A stretch of DNA of 33,347 nt from Clostridia bacterium. GTDB lineage: Bacteria; Bacillota; Clostridia; TANB77; CAG-508. Position 1 is the stretch's first letter. Every line of letters begins with the position of its first letter. The stretch is taken from the NCBI GenBank assembly GCA_016290095.1, contig JAEESU010000009.1, forward strand, positions 1 to 33,347, in the 5' to 3' direction. Both the position numbers and the translations under genes were made by a program. Positions 22,518 through 31,468 of this stretch are shown here, one piece after another. Under the pieces are notes generated by a model, which saw only the letters and a list, made by a program, of their open reading frames with translations, did no database searches and had not been told where the DNA came from.

Positions 22518-24131
22518 TTATACATTAATTGAATTAAATTTTTTAACGCTTTTTCTATTCAAATGAATTAGTAATAAAACATATATTAATATATATACTA
22601 ACAATCCACCTAAAATAATTAAATCTTTGTGTATATTAGAAAATGCACAAACAACAAGCCCAATTCCTGTTAAACCTGTTAATACCATTCCAATAAACAC
22701 TGATATCATTGAACTCATACTTTGTTTTACAACTTCTGTATCATTTTCTGCATCCATTTTAGGATATTTTAGATTAACTAATATTCCTATGGTTTCAGCA
22801 ACTAAAGGCAATACAATTGATGATAATAAAATAATAATTATTTCAAATATATTAAATTTAAATCTAATAAACATTACTATATCACCTATTAAAATAATAG
22901 GTATCATAATTAGTACTGCTGTTAACACTTTAGATAAAATAATTTTAAAAGGTTTAATTGGCAAACTTTTTAAAATACTAAATGATTTACCTTCTAGTGA
23001 AATCATTGAGCTTGTAATTGATGACATAAGTGATGTAAAACATATAAATCCAAATAATATAATTGGAATAAAACTTTCTATTGACTGAATAGATATTGTA
23101 TCATCTTCCATTATAAATGAGTTTGCTATTCCTTCAAATCTTACACTTATTAATACACATCCTACTAAAAATATCGCTAATCCAAAAGCAGCATTTGTAA
23201 CAAATACAGGCGAATTAATAAATCTATTTAGTTCCTTTTTAATAAGTGATTTCATTGGTGTATTAGTTTTAATTTTGTAATCACCTTTATGAGAACCTGT
23301 AGGTACTGATTTAACTCTTGAATTAACAGAAAAATATTTTTTACTTAAAACAACAATTGATAATGCAAATAAAGCAATGTGTATTCCCAAAAATAATAAG
23401 AATTCACCAATATTAAAATTTGTTGCTAAATTAATATAAGCTTTTGCAGGATAATATATTTGTGTAATTTTTTCATGTATGCTTGTTGCTGTATTTGCAA
23501 GATTATCTATATATCCTTGTAAATTAAATGAGCCATAAAATACTAATAATAAAATAGCCATTGTAATAATAATTTGAGCAATATTCTTGTTCTTGAAACT
23601 TGAAGATGACATTGATATAAATCCACCAAGTAGACATGAAATGATAATTGGTATTATTGGCAATAATAGTATTGCAACAATTGTAGCCAAATAATATGTC
23701 CATCCAACACTAACATTTAAAGCATAAACCACCATTGCAGGCACTAAAAATAATGAGTTATACATCAATTCAAAAACATAAAATTTGAAAATTCTTATAA
23801 AAAGAACCATTGATTTACTAATAGGTAAAGAAAGTAACAAATTATCATCTTTGCAATTAAATAATAAACTACTTGATTTATATATTCCTTCTACCAAAGT
23901 CATAATACTTGTAAAACACACAAACAATGTTAATAATACAAATTCTTTGCCAGTTCCAACAAGTGGCTCAATAATCATACTTGCAAAAGACCACATATAG
24001 AAAAAGATTATTAAAAATAAAACTATTGGCAAAATTTTTTTAGACTTTTCACTTTGATTTTTAGTTTTTACTCTAAATAGATTCATATTATCTGACATAC
24101 AAGTTTTAATTAATGACAATACTTTATTCAT
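22518..24131 (-). CDS. ABC-type exporter permease, 12-span type
   Basis: The 537-residue membrane protein has about 12 hydrophobic helices in two halves, beginning with a helix near residues 33-52 (ILPIVLFLIIFFYMWSFA). In the centre is KTNTPMKSLIKKELNRFINSPVFVTNA, a cytoplasmic coupling segment, and in both halves a SLPISKSMVLFIRIFKF or SLPIKPFKIILSKVL segment typical of two-gene Firmicutes ABC exporters. Its partner ATPase ends 2 bases upstream. The substrate is unknown; drug, lipid or peptide export are all possible. Confidence 0.85.
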   Translation of the reverse strand: MNKVLSLIKTCMSDNMNLFRVKTKNQSEKSKKILPIVLFLIIFFYMWSFASMIIEPLVGTGKEFVLLTLFVCFTSIMTLVEGIYKSSSLLFNCKDDNLLLSLPISKSMVLFIRIFKFYVFELMYNSLFLVPAMVVYALNVSVGWTYYLATIVAILLLPIIPIIISCLLGGFISMSSSSFKNKNIAQIIITMAILLLVFYGSFNLQGYIDNLANTATSIHEKITQIYYPAKAYINLATNFNIGEFLLFLGIHIALFALSIVVLSKKYFSVNSRVKSVPTGSHKGDYKIKTNTPMKSLIKKELNRFINSPVFVTNAAFGLAIFLVGCVLISVRFEGIANSFIMEDDTISIQSIESFIPIILFGFICFTSLMSSITSSMISLEGKSFSILKSLPIKPFKIILSKVLTAVLIMIPIILIGDIVMFIRFKFNIFEIIIILLSSIVLPLVAETIGILVNLKYPKMDAENDTEVVKQSMSSMISVFIGMVLTGLTGIGLVVCAFSNIHKDLIILGGLLVYILIYVLLLIHLNRKSVKKFNSINV

Positions 24132-24133
24132 AT

Positions 24134-24838
24134 CTATTTCTCCAATTCTAAAAATACTTTTTCTAAGCTCTTATCGCCTTTTATTTCTTCCATACTACCA
24201 ACTTTAACTAGCTCACCTTTTTTTATTATTGCAACTCTTGAGCATAGTTTTTCCGCAACATCTAAAATATGTGTTGAGAAAAATATTATCTTTCCTTCTT
24301 TAATCATTTCGTTCATTATTTCTTTAACATCAAAAACTGCTTTGGGATCTAATCCAACAAATGGTTCATCCATAATTAATACTTTAGGATCATGTGCTAA
24401 AGCTGAAATTAAAGCAATTTTTTGTTTCATACCATGTGAAAAAGAATTTATAGTATCATTTAAGTTGTTTTCAATTTCAAATAATTTAGCATATTTTTTT
24501 ATATTTATTTCTCTTGTTTCTTGACTAATTTCATACATATCACACATGAAATTAATAAAATCTATTGCTTTCATATTTTCATAAAGTTCAGGATTATCTG
24601 GTACAAAAGCCATTTCTTTTTTACATTCAATTGAATTTGTTTTTATAGATTTTCCATTTATTAAAATATCTCCTTCATCAAAATCATGAATCCCTACGAT
24701 TGATTTTATAAGTGTAGTTTTTCCAGCACCATTGTGACCTATAAATGCAAATATTTCTCCATCATTTACATTAAATGAAATGTTAGAAATAGCTGTTTTG
24801 TCTCCATACTTTTTAGTAACATTTTTAATTTCTATCAT
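24134..24838 (-). CDS. ABC transporter ATP-binding protein
   Basis: The 234-residue ATPase has Walker A GHNGAGKTT (about residues 34-42), a signature reading FSHGMKQK (a variant of LSGGQ, frequent in this subfamily), Walker B VLIMDEPFVGLDP, and the switch His in FFSTHILD. The ATG at 24836-24838 follows GGAGGATAGAAAA; the ATG at 24853 overlaps that ribosome site. It pairs with the permease at 22518-24131. Confidence 0.93.
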   Translation of the reverse strand: MIEIKNVTKKYGDKTAISNISFNVNDGEIFAFIGHNGAGKTTLIKSIVGIHDFDEGDILINGKSIKTNSIECKKEMAFVPDNPELYENMKAIDFINFMCDMYEISQETREINIKKYAKLFEIENNLNDTINSFSHGMKQKIALISALAHDPKVLIMDEPFVGLDPKAVFDVKEIMNEMIKEGKIIFFSTHILDVAEKLCSRVAIIKKGELVKVGSMEEIKGDKSLEKVFLELEK

Positions 24839-24867
24839 TTTTCTATCCTCCACTTTATTTTTATGTG

Positions 24868-25422
24868 TTACATTAATTTTTTCCCTTCAGAAAATGCTTG
24901 TCCAACTTTATTTCCAACTTCATAATATCCATGTCCATATGGGTCATAAGAAATAATTCCAACTTCATTTAATTTTATTGTTCCATCTTCATTTAAGTAT
25001 TTCTCATCAGCTAAAACATTTAGTACTTCAACTAATGTTCCATCATCTTCAAAATTAATAACTTTACATTCCATACAAATTGGATATTCATCAATTACTG
25101 GAGCATCAACTCTTGTTGATTTTGTGCTATGAAGTCCAGATTTTTCAAACTTATCACTGACATTATTTCCAGAAACCATTCCTAAATAGTCAGACTCTGC
25201 AACATAATTTTTAGTTGCTAAAGAAACAGTGCAATATCCTGTTCTTTTCATATTTTTAACTGTTTTATGAGATTCTGTTAAACATAGTTTTAATTGTGTC
25301 ATGCTTTGCGCCATTCCCCATGCAGCATTCATAACATCAACACTACCATCTTCATTATAAGTTCCTATCATTAATACAGGCATAGGAAAAATTCCTGATA
25401 CAGCTTTTAAATCTTTTTTCAT
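24868..25422 (-). CDS. Flavin reductase family protein
   Basis: The 184-residue FMN-binding split-barrel protein has FPMPVLMIGTYNEDGSVDVMNAAWG, LKLCLTESHKTVKNMKRTGYCTVSLA and a C-terminal GHGYYEVGNKVG, typical of the DIM6/NTAB group. It is a distant paralogue of the gene at 11134-11703. The ATG at 25420-25422 follows AAAGGAGAAAAAAAT; earlier in-frame starts have no ribosome site. It is first in the long run that ends with ddh and has a promoter 70 bases upstream. Confidence 0.9.
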   Translation of the reverse strand: MKKDLKAVSGIFPMPVLMIGTYNEDGSVDVMNAAWGMAQSMTQLKLCLTESHKTVKNMKRTGYCTVSLATKNYVAESDYLGMVSGNNVSDKFEKSGLHSTKSTRVDAPVIDEYPICMECKVINFEDDGTLVEVLNVLADEKYLNEDGTIKLNEVGIISYDPYGHGYYEVGNKVGQAFSEGKKLM

Positions 25423-25491
25423 ATTTTTTTCTCCTTTACAATTTATAATTAAACAAAACATTATAATTGTTTTTTTATATACTTTGAAAGA

Positions 25492-25520
25492 ATTATACAT
25501 TAAAAACTATTATTTTACAA
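25492..25520 (-). promoter_or_regulatory. Promoter of the flavin reductase to ddh run
   Basis: Minus-strand TTGTAA (25515-25520) and a perfect TATAAT (25492-25497) are 17 bases apart. A second TATAAT lies closer to the gene near 25469-25474 with a weaker -35 at 18 bases. Confidence 0.6.
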
Positions 25521-25544
25521 TAATTGAAATACAATACATTTTTC

Positions 25545-25573
25545 TTGAATTAAAATAATAAACTTGATATAAT
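25545..25573 (+). promoter_or_regulatory. Promoter of the AIM24 gene
   Basis: TTGAAT (25545-25550) and a perfect TATAAT (25568-25573) are 17 bases apart, just ahead of the TAGGAGGG ribosome site. It is divergent from the flavin reductase promoter. Confidence 0.8.
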
Positions 25574-25603
25574 CTTATTAAATTAATTTATAGGAGGGCT
25601 ATT

Positions 25604-26293
25604 ATGAATTACAAACTAATTGGTCAAACAGTCCCTGTTGTTGAAATGACATTAAACAATGGAGAAACTGTATACACTCAATCTGGAGGAATGGCATATC
25701 AATCAGAAGGAATAAAAATGACAACAAATGCGCGTGGTGGCGTTATGAAATCTTTAGGAAGAATGTTTTCAGGAGAATCAATGTTTATGGCAAGTTACAC
25801 AGCAGAAACTAGTAATGCTGTTGTTGCATTTGCTTCAACTGTTCCTGGAACAGTAGTTCCAGTAGATTTAGCTAATCACCCAGGTGGTCTTATAATGCAA
25901 AAAGGTGCATTCTTATGTGCAGAAAACTCTGTAAATACTAGTGTAGCTTTTACTAAAAAGCTTATGTCAGGATTTTTTGGTGGAGAAGGATTTATTCTAC
26001 AAAAAGCAGAAGGACGTGGAATGTTATTCTTAGAAGTTGATGGAGATGTTATAGAAAAAGACTTAAAACCAGGAGAAGTAATAAAAGTTGATACTGGAAA
26101 TGTTGTAGCATTTGATTCAAATGTTTCTTATGATATTGAAACTGTAAAAGGATTAGGAAATATATTCCTAGGTGGAGAAGGATTATTCTTAACAAAATTA
26201 ACAGGTCCTGGAAAAATCATTTTACAATCACAAAATATAAAAGATTTTGCAGGAAAATTAATTCCATTTTTACCAACACGTAATTCAAATTAA
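25604..26293 (+). CDS. AIM24 family (TIGR00266-like) protein
   Basis: The 229-residue protein matches the AIM24/TIGR00266 family: VYTQSGGMAYQSEGIKMTTNARGG near the start, AVVAFASTVPGTVVPVDL in the middle and a repeat of GGEGF/GGEGL turns (FFGGEGFILQKAEGRG and FLGGEGLFLTKLTGPG) of a beta-prism-like fold. The bacterial function is unknown. It is one of two plus-strand genes in the window with host-like codon use unlike the 10406 gene, and has its own promoter and terminator. Confidence 0.9.
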   Translation: MNYKLIGQTVPVVEMTLNNGETVYTQSGGMAYQSEGIKMTTNARGGVMKSLGRMFSGESMFMASYTAETSNAVVAFASTVPGTVVPVDLANHPGGLIMQKGAFLCAENSVNTSVAFTKKLMSGFFGGEGFILQKAEGRGMLFLEVDGDVIEKDLKPGEVIKVDTGNVVAFDSNVSYDIETVKGLGNIFLGGEGLFLTKLTGPGKIILQSQNIKDFAGKLIPFLPTRNSN

Positions 26294-26311
26294 AATATGT
26301 AAACTACATAA

Positions 26312-26346
26312 AAAAAGACATATAGTTTTATACTATATGCCTTTTT
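26312..26346. terminator. Shared terminator between AIM24 and the DUF3592 gene
   Basis: CATATAG and CTATATG (7 bp, loop TTTTATA), extended by an A/C mismatch and AAAAAG/CTTTTT, lie between converging genes. U tracts occur on both sides, so it can stop transcription in both directions. Confidence 0.85.
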
Positions 26347-26349
26347 ATT

Positions 26350-26757
26350 TTAATACATTTTTCCAAATATTCCAGCAACAACTACAAATACTCCAACAAT
26401 TATAAATGCTATTTCCAATATATTTGATGATTTATATCCTTCTATTAGATATTGTTCTACATTATCTGGATTATAAAGAATGTTTACTTGCTCACCAATT
26501 GAATACTCAGATTTGCTTGATCCCACATCATAGCGTTCTTCAACTGTTCGTCCTTTTGCTTCGTATTTTATAACTGGATAATATGTATATTCATATCTTC
26601 CATCATCTGAGTTATAAAATTCGTCTTGTTCTATTTCTACTACTATTCCCTCAGCTGGCTCTATACATTTTTTTACCATTTCGCTTGATGTAACTATCCT
26701 TAATATACCAATTGTCACAATAATTATTCCTAATAATATTATTCCTATTCTTTTCAT
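26350..26757 (-). CDS. DUF3592-type membrane protein
   Basis: The 135-residue protein has an N-terminal membrane helix (IGIILLGIIIVTIGILRIV), an outside strand domain with EGIVVEIEQDE, YTYYPVIKYEAKGRTVEE and GEQVNILYNPDNVEQYLI, and a second membrane helix near the end. The PVI.YEA.GR...Y..G and V.I.YNP.NP.. patterns are typical of DUF3592. Function unknown. It is followed by the shared terminator. Confidence 0.8.
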   Translation of the reverse strand: MKRIGIILLGIIIVTIGILRIVTSSEMVKKCIEPAEGIVVEIEQDEFYNSDDGRYEYTYYPVIKYEAKGRTVEERYDVGSSKSEYSIGEQVNILYNPDNVEQYLIEGYKSSNILEIAFIIVGVFVVVAGIFGKMY

Positions 26758-26822
26758 TTTAAACTCCCCTTAAAACTTTATATATCTACTATACTGTTCA
26801 TTAATATAAAAAATCAAATATT

Positions 26823-27326
26823 TTATCTTCCCAAATCTAAATAATCTTTTATATACTTATCTGTTTCTTCTCTAGTTTTAAAAATTACAACACTTATCTT
26901 ATCTTTATATTTATCTAAAAATTCATATATTTTTGGCAATTTCTGAGTTGAAAAATCTATAATACTCTGTTTGAATTCTTCATTTAATTCATCCTCAACC
27001 CATGGTAAATCCTCTCTTTTTTTACCAACACGTGATTCTGCACCAGCAACGCAAATCTCTGTTGGAAAATCAAGTAAAAATACTGTATCACACTCACTAA
27101 TACGCATCTCTAATGTTCTTTGATAATTTCCATCAATAATCCATTTATCAGTTTTAAATATTTTTCTTAATTTTTCTTCAAATTCTTCTTTAGAAATGTG
27201 TGTTCCATCTGTATTATGGTATAGCATATCTAAATGGTATAATGGTAGTTTCGTAATATTGCTTAACTTTTGTGAAAACACGCTTTTCCCTGCACCAGGA
27301 CTTCCAATAACAATAACTTTTTTCAT
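26823..27326 (-). CDS. P-loop ATPase of the FlaR / adenylate-kinase-like group
   Basis: The 167-residue protein begins with a Walker A motif GSPGAGKS (residues 8-15), then LPLYHLDMLYHN, KWIIDGNYQRTLEMRISECDTVFLLDFP and the basic ESRVGKKREDLPW segment seen in proteins annotated as DNA topology modulation protein FlaR. They are probably small-molecule or nucleotide kinases; the FlaR name rests on old data. The ATG follows AAGGAGTAAAA. It is part of a loose run of salvage-type genes with the Nudix and phosphorylase genes upstream. Confidence 0.85.
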   Translation of the reverse strand: MKKVIVIGSPGAGKSVFSQKLSNITKLPLYHLDMLYHNTDGTHISKEEFEEKLRKIFKTDKWIIDGNYQRTLEMRISECDTVFLLDFPTEICVAGAESRVGKKREDLPWVEDELNEEFKQSIIDFSTQKLPKIYEFLDKYKDKISVVIFKTREETDKYIKDYLDLGR

Positions 27327-27354
27327 TTTTACTCCTTAATTATGTAAAATAATT

Positions 27355-27843
27355 TTACATTAAAAAGTTACATGCTTTAATAAAACATGAAATTTGATTT
27401 TCGTTCAATTCTTTTATTTCAACCATGTGTTTTAATTCATCAATTGAAAACCATCTGACATCAGTTAATTCATCTTTTTGTATTGTTATATCTTTTAAAT
27501 CTATATCTTTACTTACATAATACATTTTATAACAATCTTTTCCGTCACAACCAGAATCGTATTCAATAATATTTTCATTTGAAAAATCCAATCCTAATTC
27601 TTCTTTTACTTCTGTAATAATTCCTTGAAGTGGCGTTTCTCCTGATTTTGGATGTCCTCCTGTTACTCCCCAATCTCCACCTTTGGATGGAGATCTTTTC
27701 TGCATTAAAAATTCTCCTTTTGAATTTCTAATAACTATCATTACTACCATTGGATAATAACCTTTTGGAATTATATCACCTTTTCTATATGTCTTATCTG
27801 TTTTATTACTATTTATATCATATAAATCTCTTAATTCTGACAT
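27355..27843 (-). CDS. Nudix hydrolase
   Basis: The 162-residue protein has a Nudix box at residues 63-85: G-HPKSG-E-TPLQGII-TEVKEELGL. The usual Arg of the REVxEE core is Thr78, but the catalytic Glu residues remain. The N-terminal DLYDINSNKTDKTYRKGD is typical of IPP-isomerase-like Nudix proteins often seen beside salvage genes. Substrate unknown. It lies 20 bases after the nucleoside phosphorylase gene. Confidence 0.9.
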   Translation of the reverse strand: MSELRDLYDINSNKTDKTYRKGDIIPKGYYPMVVMIVIRNSKGEFLMQKRSPSKGGDWGVTGGHPKSGETPLQGIITEVKEELGLDFSNENIIEYDSGCDGKDCYKMYYVSKDIDLKDITIQKDELTDVRWFSIDELKHMVEIKELNENQISCFIKACNFLM

Positions 27844-27863
27844 AATATACCTCTTTTATGATA

Positions 27864-28625
27864 TTATGAAACATAATCAGCAAGTTCAATTGCTATATCA
27901 AATAATCTAGAGTCGTGTTGCGTTCCTCTATAGTCATCTCTATCACTTATTCTTTCATCCCATACAGGTGAATCTAATAAGTCTCCACTAGATAAAAAGC
28001 AATAAAATTCAACACCTCTAAAGTTGCATACAGCTTGAAAAGCAGAACATTCCATTTCTACTGATATACATCCATCATTTTTTCTTTTTAATATATTACT
28101 TTCTGTTTCCCTATAAAAAGCATCTGTTGTCCATGTCTTTCCGATAACATATGGTAATTTCTTACTATTCATAAAATTAGCAACTATAGAAGAATTCTTA
28201 ACTGTTATATAATCAGCAGGTTCTGCATAATGATAACTTGTTCCTTCATCTCTATATGCTTCTGTTGGTATCATCAATTTTCCTCTTGCTATTGCCTTAT
28301 CCAAGCAACCTGCTCCTCCAAAAACAATATATTTGTCTGTATCTATTATTTCTCTTACATCTTCTAAGCATCCAACTGCTGTTGGAGCTCCAAGAATAGT
28401 TTTGTAAAATGCTATTCTTTTATTATTATAATTGATAACATATACTGGCTTCTTTCCGTTAACTGTTTTTATATACCCAACAATTTCTGTATCAAATTTT
28501 TTCGTAACATATTCTTCTATAATATTTGAAAATGTTACTACACAAGCATCACATTTAACTCTGCCATCACCTATATTTGGATTTATTTTAGCATTAGTTT
28601 TATTATCAAAAGAATCTGTTATCAT
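27864..28625 (-). CDS. Nucleoside phosphorylase
   Basis: The 253-residue enzyme belongs to the PNP/UDP phosphorylase superfamily. Landmarks are TILGAPTAVGCLEDV, YIVFGGAGCLDKAIARGKLMIP, EGTSYHY and VEMECSAFQAVCNFRGVEFYCFLSSGD, where the ME(C/S) Glu binds the ribose and the late Asp contacts the base. It splits nucleosides with phosphate in salvage; uridine versus purine choice is not clear. The ATG follows AAGGAGGTATTAT. Confidence 0.88.
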   Translation of the reverse strand: MITDSFDNKTNAKINPNIGDGRVKCDACVVTFSNIIEEYVTKKFDTEIVGYIKTVNGKKPVYVINYNNKRIAFYKTILGAPTAVGCLEDVREIIDTDKYIVFGGAGCLDKAIARGKLMIPTEAYRDEGTSYHYAEPADYITVKNSSIVANFMNSKKLPYVIGKTWTTDAFYRETESNILKRKNDGCISVEMECSAFQAVCNFRGVEFYCFLSSGDLLDSPVWDERISDRDDYRGTQHDSRLFDIAIELADYVS

Positions 28626-28639
28626 ATAATACCTCCTTA

Positions 28640-29341
28640 TTAGTTAAAAACATCAACTACTTCAGCATTATTAATATATTTATCAATTACTTCATCTAAA
28701 GACTTATATTCTAATTTTCTTCCTGTTGCAGAATCTCTGTATTCTGGTACTTCGTTATCTTCTATATACTCTTCTTCTACTTTTTCAAGTAACTCATAAG
28801 AAGTTCCATTTTCAGATATTTTTCCAAACTCATAAACATGAAGCATAGCTCCTCCGGCACCACCTGAAAAAATAGTGCCATTATCATATATTGATGCAGA
28901 GCCTCTTTCTAAAGTATCTAAAGCAAAAATAAATACCGGTTTATTAGAACTTGTATCAAATGAATATATAACTCCTATAGCATTTTCTGCTCCTAATATC
29001 AATTCATCAATTCCGTTTTTATCAACATCATAGAATTCTTTTGTTAGTTTCAATCCATCTTCAGCATAACGTGCAATATGCATTATTAAAGTCAAATCCT
29101 CTATACCATATTTATTTTTGATTTCTTCCTCTGATTCTAAACTATCTAAATCAAATTCTGCTAACGCTTTTTCATAGTTTTCAATTAAATCGCTATACAT
29201 TTCTTCATTTGATAGCACTGTTTTTTCTGTATTTGTTTTAGATTCAGCTTGCTCGGCTTCTTCAGTTCTTTCACATCCTGTTAGTACAAAAACTACAGCA
29301 CAAATTATCATTACTAAAAATATACTTTTTACTTTATTCAT
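28640..29341 (-). CDS. Lipoprotein with DxDxNGxDEL calcium-type loop
   Basis: The 233-residue protein has a lipoprotein signal with lipobox VLTGC (Cys23), a Glu/Thr linker, a helix region with two Asp-rich turns and FYDVDKNGIDELILG, a loop resembling EF-hand/VCBS-type calcium sites. The rest is strand-rich (AIGVIYSFDTSS, GSASIYDNGTIFSGGAGGAMLHVYEFG). It is anchored on the outer face of the membrane. Function unknown. The start has AAGGAG 9 bases upstream. Confidence 0.8.
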   Translation of the reverse strand: MNKVKSIFLVMIICAVVFVLTGCERTEEAEQAESKTNTEKTVLSNEEMYSDLIENYEKALAEFDLDSLESEEEIKNKYGIEDLTLIMHIARYAEDGLKLTKEFYDVDKNGIDELILGAENAIGVIYSFDTSSNKPVFIFALDTLERGSASIYDNGTIFSGGAGGAMLHVYEFGKISENGTSYELLEKVEEEYIEDNEVPEYRDSATGRKLEYKSLDEVIDKYINNAEVVDVFN

Positions 29342-29384
29342 AATGTTAAACTCCTTTTTTATATATTTTTCTCATTATTAAAAA

Positions 29385-30119
29385 CTATTTTCTTGTAATT
29401 GATGTAACATCATATTCATTACTTATAACATTATATCTCATTACGCCAAAGCCTTCTTTCTCAATAACCAATCCTGTCTCTTCATTATATTCACCTAAAG
29501 CTTCTGTAATTTCTTCTGCTGCATCTTTGTTGGCTGGTTTTAATTCAACATCAATTTCAAATGCATAATCATTTTCAGCTAAATCCACATACTCTAGTAT
29601 TTCTTCTTTCTCTTTACCTTCATATATTTTTATATTATTAATTTTGATATCTTCTATTTTATCTTCGTAAACCATTTCAAAGTATTTTTGAGTTGAATCT
29701 TTAACTATTCCTTCTATATTATCAATTTCTTTTACTATCTCTGGAGTGTATGCATTTTCTGTTACTGGATATTTAATTGTTCCTGTAGCATTTTTTCCAG
29801 AAATTGTGAAAATATAGTATCCACTTTCTGGAATATTTATAACTTCACTTTTTGATTCTACAATATTCTTTTCCTCAAAAACAATTTTATTACCAATAGA
29901 TATTTTAATGTTTAATTCTCCTTTTACTAAGTCAATATCTATTGGAAATTCCCCTTGATCAATATCCATACCATATCCTGTGTCTGAACCAATTTTTTCA
30001 AATGTAATTACACCTGCAATTCCATCATTGTTTGCTTGGCCACGGTTAAGTCTTTCATAAACAACAAGACCAACAATTACTAAAACAACAATTGCAACAA
30101 TAGCAATAACTTTTTTCAT
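29385..30119 (-). CDS. Membrane-anchored protein of unknown function
   Basis: The 244-residue protein starts with a hydrophobic helix (VIAIVAIVVLVIVGLVVYE) and continues as an outside domain: a first part with SGYYIFTISGKNATGTIKY, resembling an Ig-like or lipocalin-like strand pattern, and a second part with DYAFEIDVELKPANKDAAEE near the end. No family recognised. The ribosome site GAGGAGG and a plausible promoter (30161-30189) precede it, and the lipoprotein gene follows after 43 bases. Confidence 0.7.
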   Translation of the reverse strand: MKKVIAIVAIVVLVIVGLVVYERLNRGQANNDGIAGVITFEKIGSDTGYGMDIDQGEFPIDIDLVKGELNIKISIGNKIVFEEKNIVESKSEVINIPESGYYIFTISGKNATGTIKYPVTENAYTPEIVKEIDNIEGIVKDSTQKYFEMVYEDKIEDIKINNIKIYEGKEKEEILEYVDLAENDYAFEIDVELKPANKDAAEEITEALGEYNEETGLVIEKEGFGVMRYNVISNEYDVTSITRK

Positions 30120-30160
30120 CTCTTTTATTCCTCCTCATATATTTTATTAATAATGGAATA

Positions 30161-30189
30161 AGTATATCATATTTATTTTATTAATACAA
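30161..30189 (-). promoter_or_regulatory. Promoter of the 29385-30119 gene
   Basis: Minus-strand TTGTAT (30184-30189) and TATACT (30161-30166) are 17 bases apart, about 40 bases ahead of the ATG. Confidence 0.5.
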
Positions 30190-30204
30190 TTAATCATTTA
30201 TAAT

Positions 30205-30284
30205 CTAGCATTTTACAAAAATATCTTTTAATCCATTTTTTAATTCTTTATCTAATTTTTCTTTCCTAGCTCAAACACTTTATC
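30205..30284 (-). pseudogene. Possible short gene remnant
   Basis: Two adjoining frames read DKVFELGKK and then KLDKELKNGLKDIFVKC followed by a stop, separated by a one-base shift. The text is protein-like but very short and has no start or ribosome site, so it may be chance in AT-rich DNA. Confidence 0.2.
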
Positions 30285-30301
30285 AAATAAAAAATCATAA
30301 T

Positions 30302-30335
30302 AAAAAAACGAGATTTTATATTCAAAACTCGTTTT
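30302..30335 (-). terminator. Terminator of the 30366-31052 gene
   Basis: AAAACGAG with CTCGTTTT plus TTTT with AAAA form a 12-bp stem with one bulged base and a 6-base loop, followed by seven U in the minus transcript. Confidence 0.85.
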
Positions 30336-30365
30336 CCCATAATATTTTTTAGGTTTTAATCTAAA

Positions 30366-31052
30366 TTACTGTGTAGTATATTTATCTATAATTTCCAATG
30401 CAGATTTCATATCCATTTTAATACAACGACCACTATACATGCTCGAATATGTATTATCCGATTTCTCCCAAGTATTATTATCTTTATTAAAAACATATAT
30501 TTGACCACCTTGGGTTTTATAAATATTTCTATAATATGATATTATATAATACCAGTCTTCATCACTTCCTGATTTTCTATAATATGCTCCATCTTCTTGC
30601 GGTATAAGCCAATAATTATAAGCTTTTTTCTCTTCTATAAAGTTATCCATATCTGTAGCTCTTCCTACAACATCATTAATAACTTCAATAAAATAAATAT
30701 CGTCTGGAACATTAATTCCATAGTCAGGATAATCAGATGACACTTTCCATCCAAGTAATTCTTTTTTTAGATATAAAGATCTCTGCTCATTCTCGTTTTT
30801 TATAATTACACTTGCTCTAGTCGCTTTATGTCTATAATATGGTTCGATGGTTTGAACTGTTGAAGACCAATCTACATATTGTAATTCTAAGTTTTCAATC
30901 TCATAATAAGGATATTTATTATTAATAATCTTTTCAATCCTTTTTTTATCTTTAGCTAAACTTTTATCAACTGTTTCAAATATATTCATTATAAGTAAAC
31001 ACATCAATAATAATATAAATATTATCACTAACATCTTTAAACTTTTTTTCAT
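30366..31052 (-). CDS. Membrane-anchored protein of unknown function
   Basis: The 228-residue protein has an N-terminal hydrophobic anchor (MLVIIFILLLMCLLIMNIF) and an aromatic, polar outside domain (KYPYYEIENLELQYVDW, AYNYWLIPQEDGAYYRKSG, WYYIISYYRNIYKTQGGQIY). No family is recognised. The ATG follows TGGAGAAATGAT; a terminator ends it. Neighbouring genes are also surface proteins or fragments, so the region looks like variable surface-protein territory. Confidence 0.7.
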   Translation of the reverse strand: MKKSLKMLVIIFILLLMCLLIMNIFETVDKSLAKDKKRIEKIINNKYPYYEIENLELQYVDWSSTVQTIEPYYRHKATRASVIIKNENEQRSLYLKKELLGWKVSSDYPDYGINVPDDIYFIEVINDVVGRATDMDNFIEEKKAYNYWLIPQEDGAYYRKSGSDEDWYYIISYYRNIYKTQGGQIYVFNKDNNTWEKSDNTYSSMYSGRCIKMDMKSALEIIDKYTTQ

Positions 31053-31086
31053 ATCATTTCTCCATTATTACATTTATCTATTTATA

Positions 31087-31362
31087 TTATATCATATTAT
31101 TTTTAAATAGTTTTGAAAAATCAACATTATATCCAAACATTTTTTTTGCTACATCTTCTGGAAATAATCTCTTATAGTCTGCTTCTTGTCCAGCACCATC
31201 TGTTGGATTTTCATAACTTACTGGCTCTCCATTTACAAATTTAACTTTATATGCCATAGAACTTCCTGAACCTTCTTCAACTTTTCCATTTTCTTGATAA
31301 TAAGAAGAATCTACTATATGCATGTAAGCATAAAACGGCACTGACAGTTTTAAACTATTACA
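31087..31362 (-). pseudogene. 3' fragment of a gene, probably degenerate
   Basis: An open stretch without a ribosome site reads NSLKLSVPFYAYMHIVDSSYYQENGK and on (shown here in part: LKLSVPFYAYM, FVNGEPVSYENPTDG, LFPEDVAKKMFGYN) to a stop at 31087. The frame is already protein-like before the first possible start (GTG at 31341) and is closed by a TAG at 31363-31365. It is best read as the C-terminal end of a larger secreted or surface protein whose 5' part is lost. If translated from the GTG it would give 84 residues. Confidence 0.5.
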
Positions 31363-31400
31363 CTATCATTCATTGTTTTGTGTCTAACATTAGAAATAAT

Positions 31401-31429
31401 AAAAGAACCCTAGTCTTATGCTAGAGTTC
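31401..31429 (-). terminator. Terminator of the 31469-32344 lipoprotein gene
   Basis: GAACCCTAG and CTAGAGTTC form a 9-bp stem (one G-U in RNA) with a 7-base loop, followed by UUUUAUUAUUU in the minus transcript. Confidence 0.8.
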
Positions 31430-31468
31430 GATTTATATTTAAATTCGCTAAAAGCCAATATTTAATAA

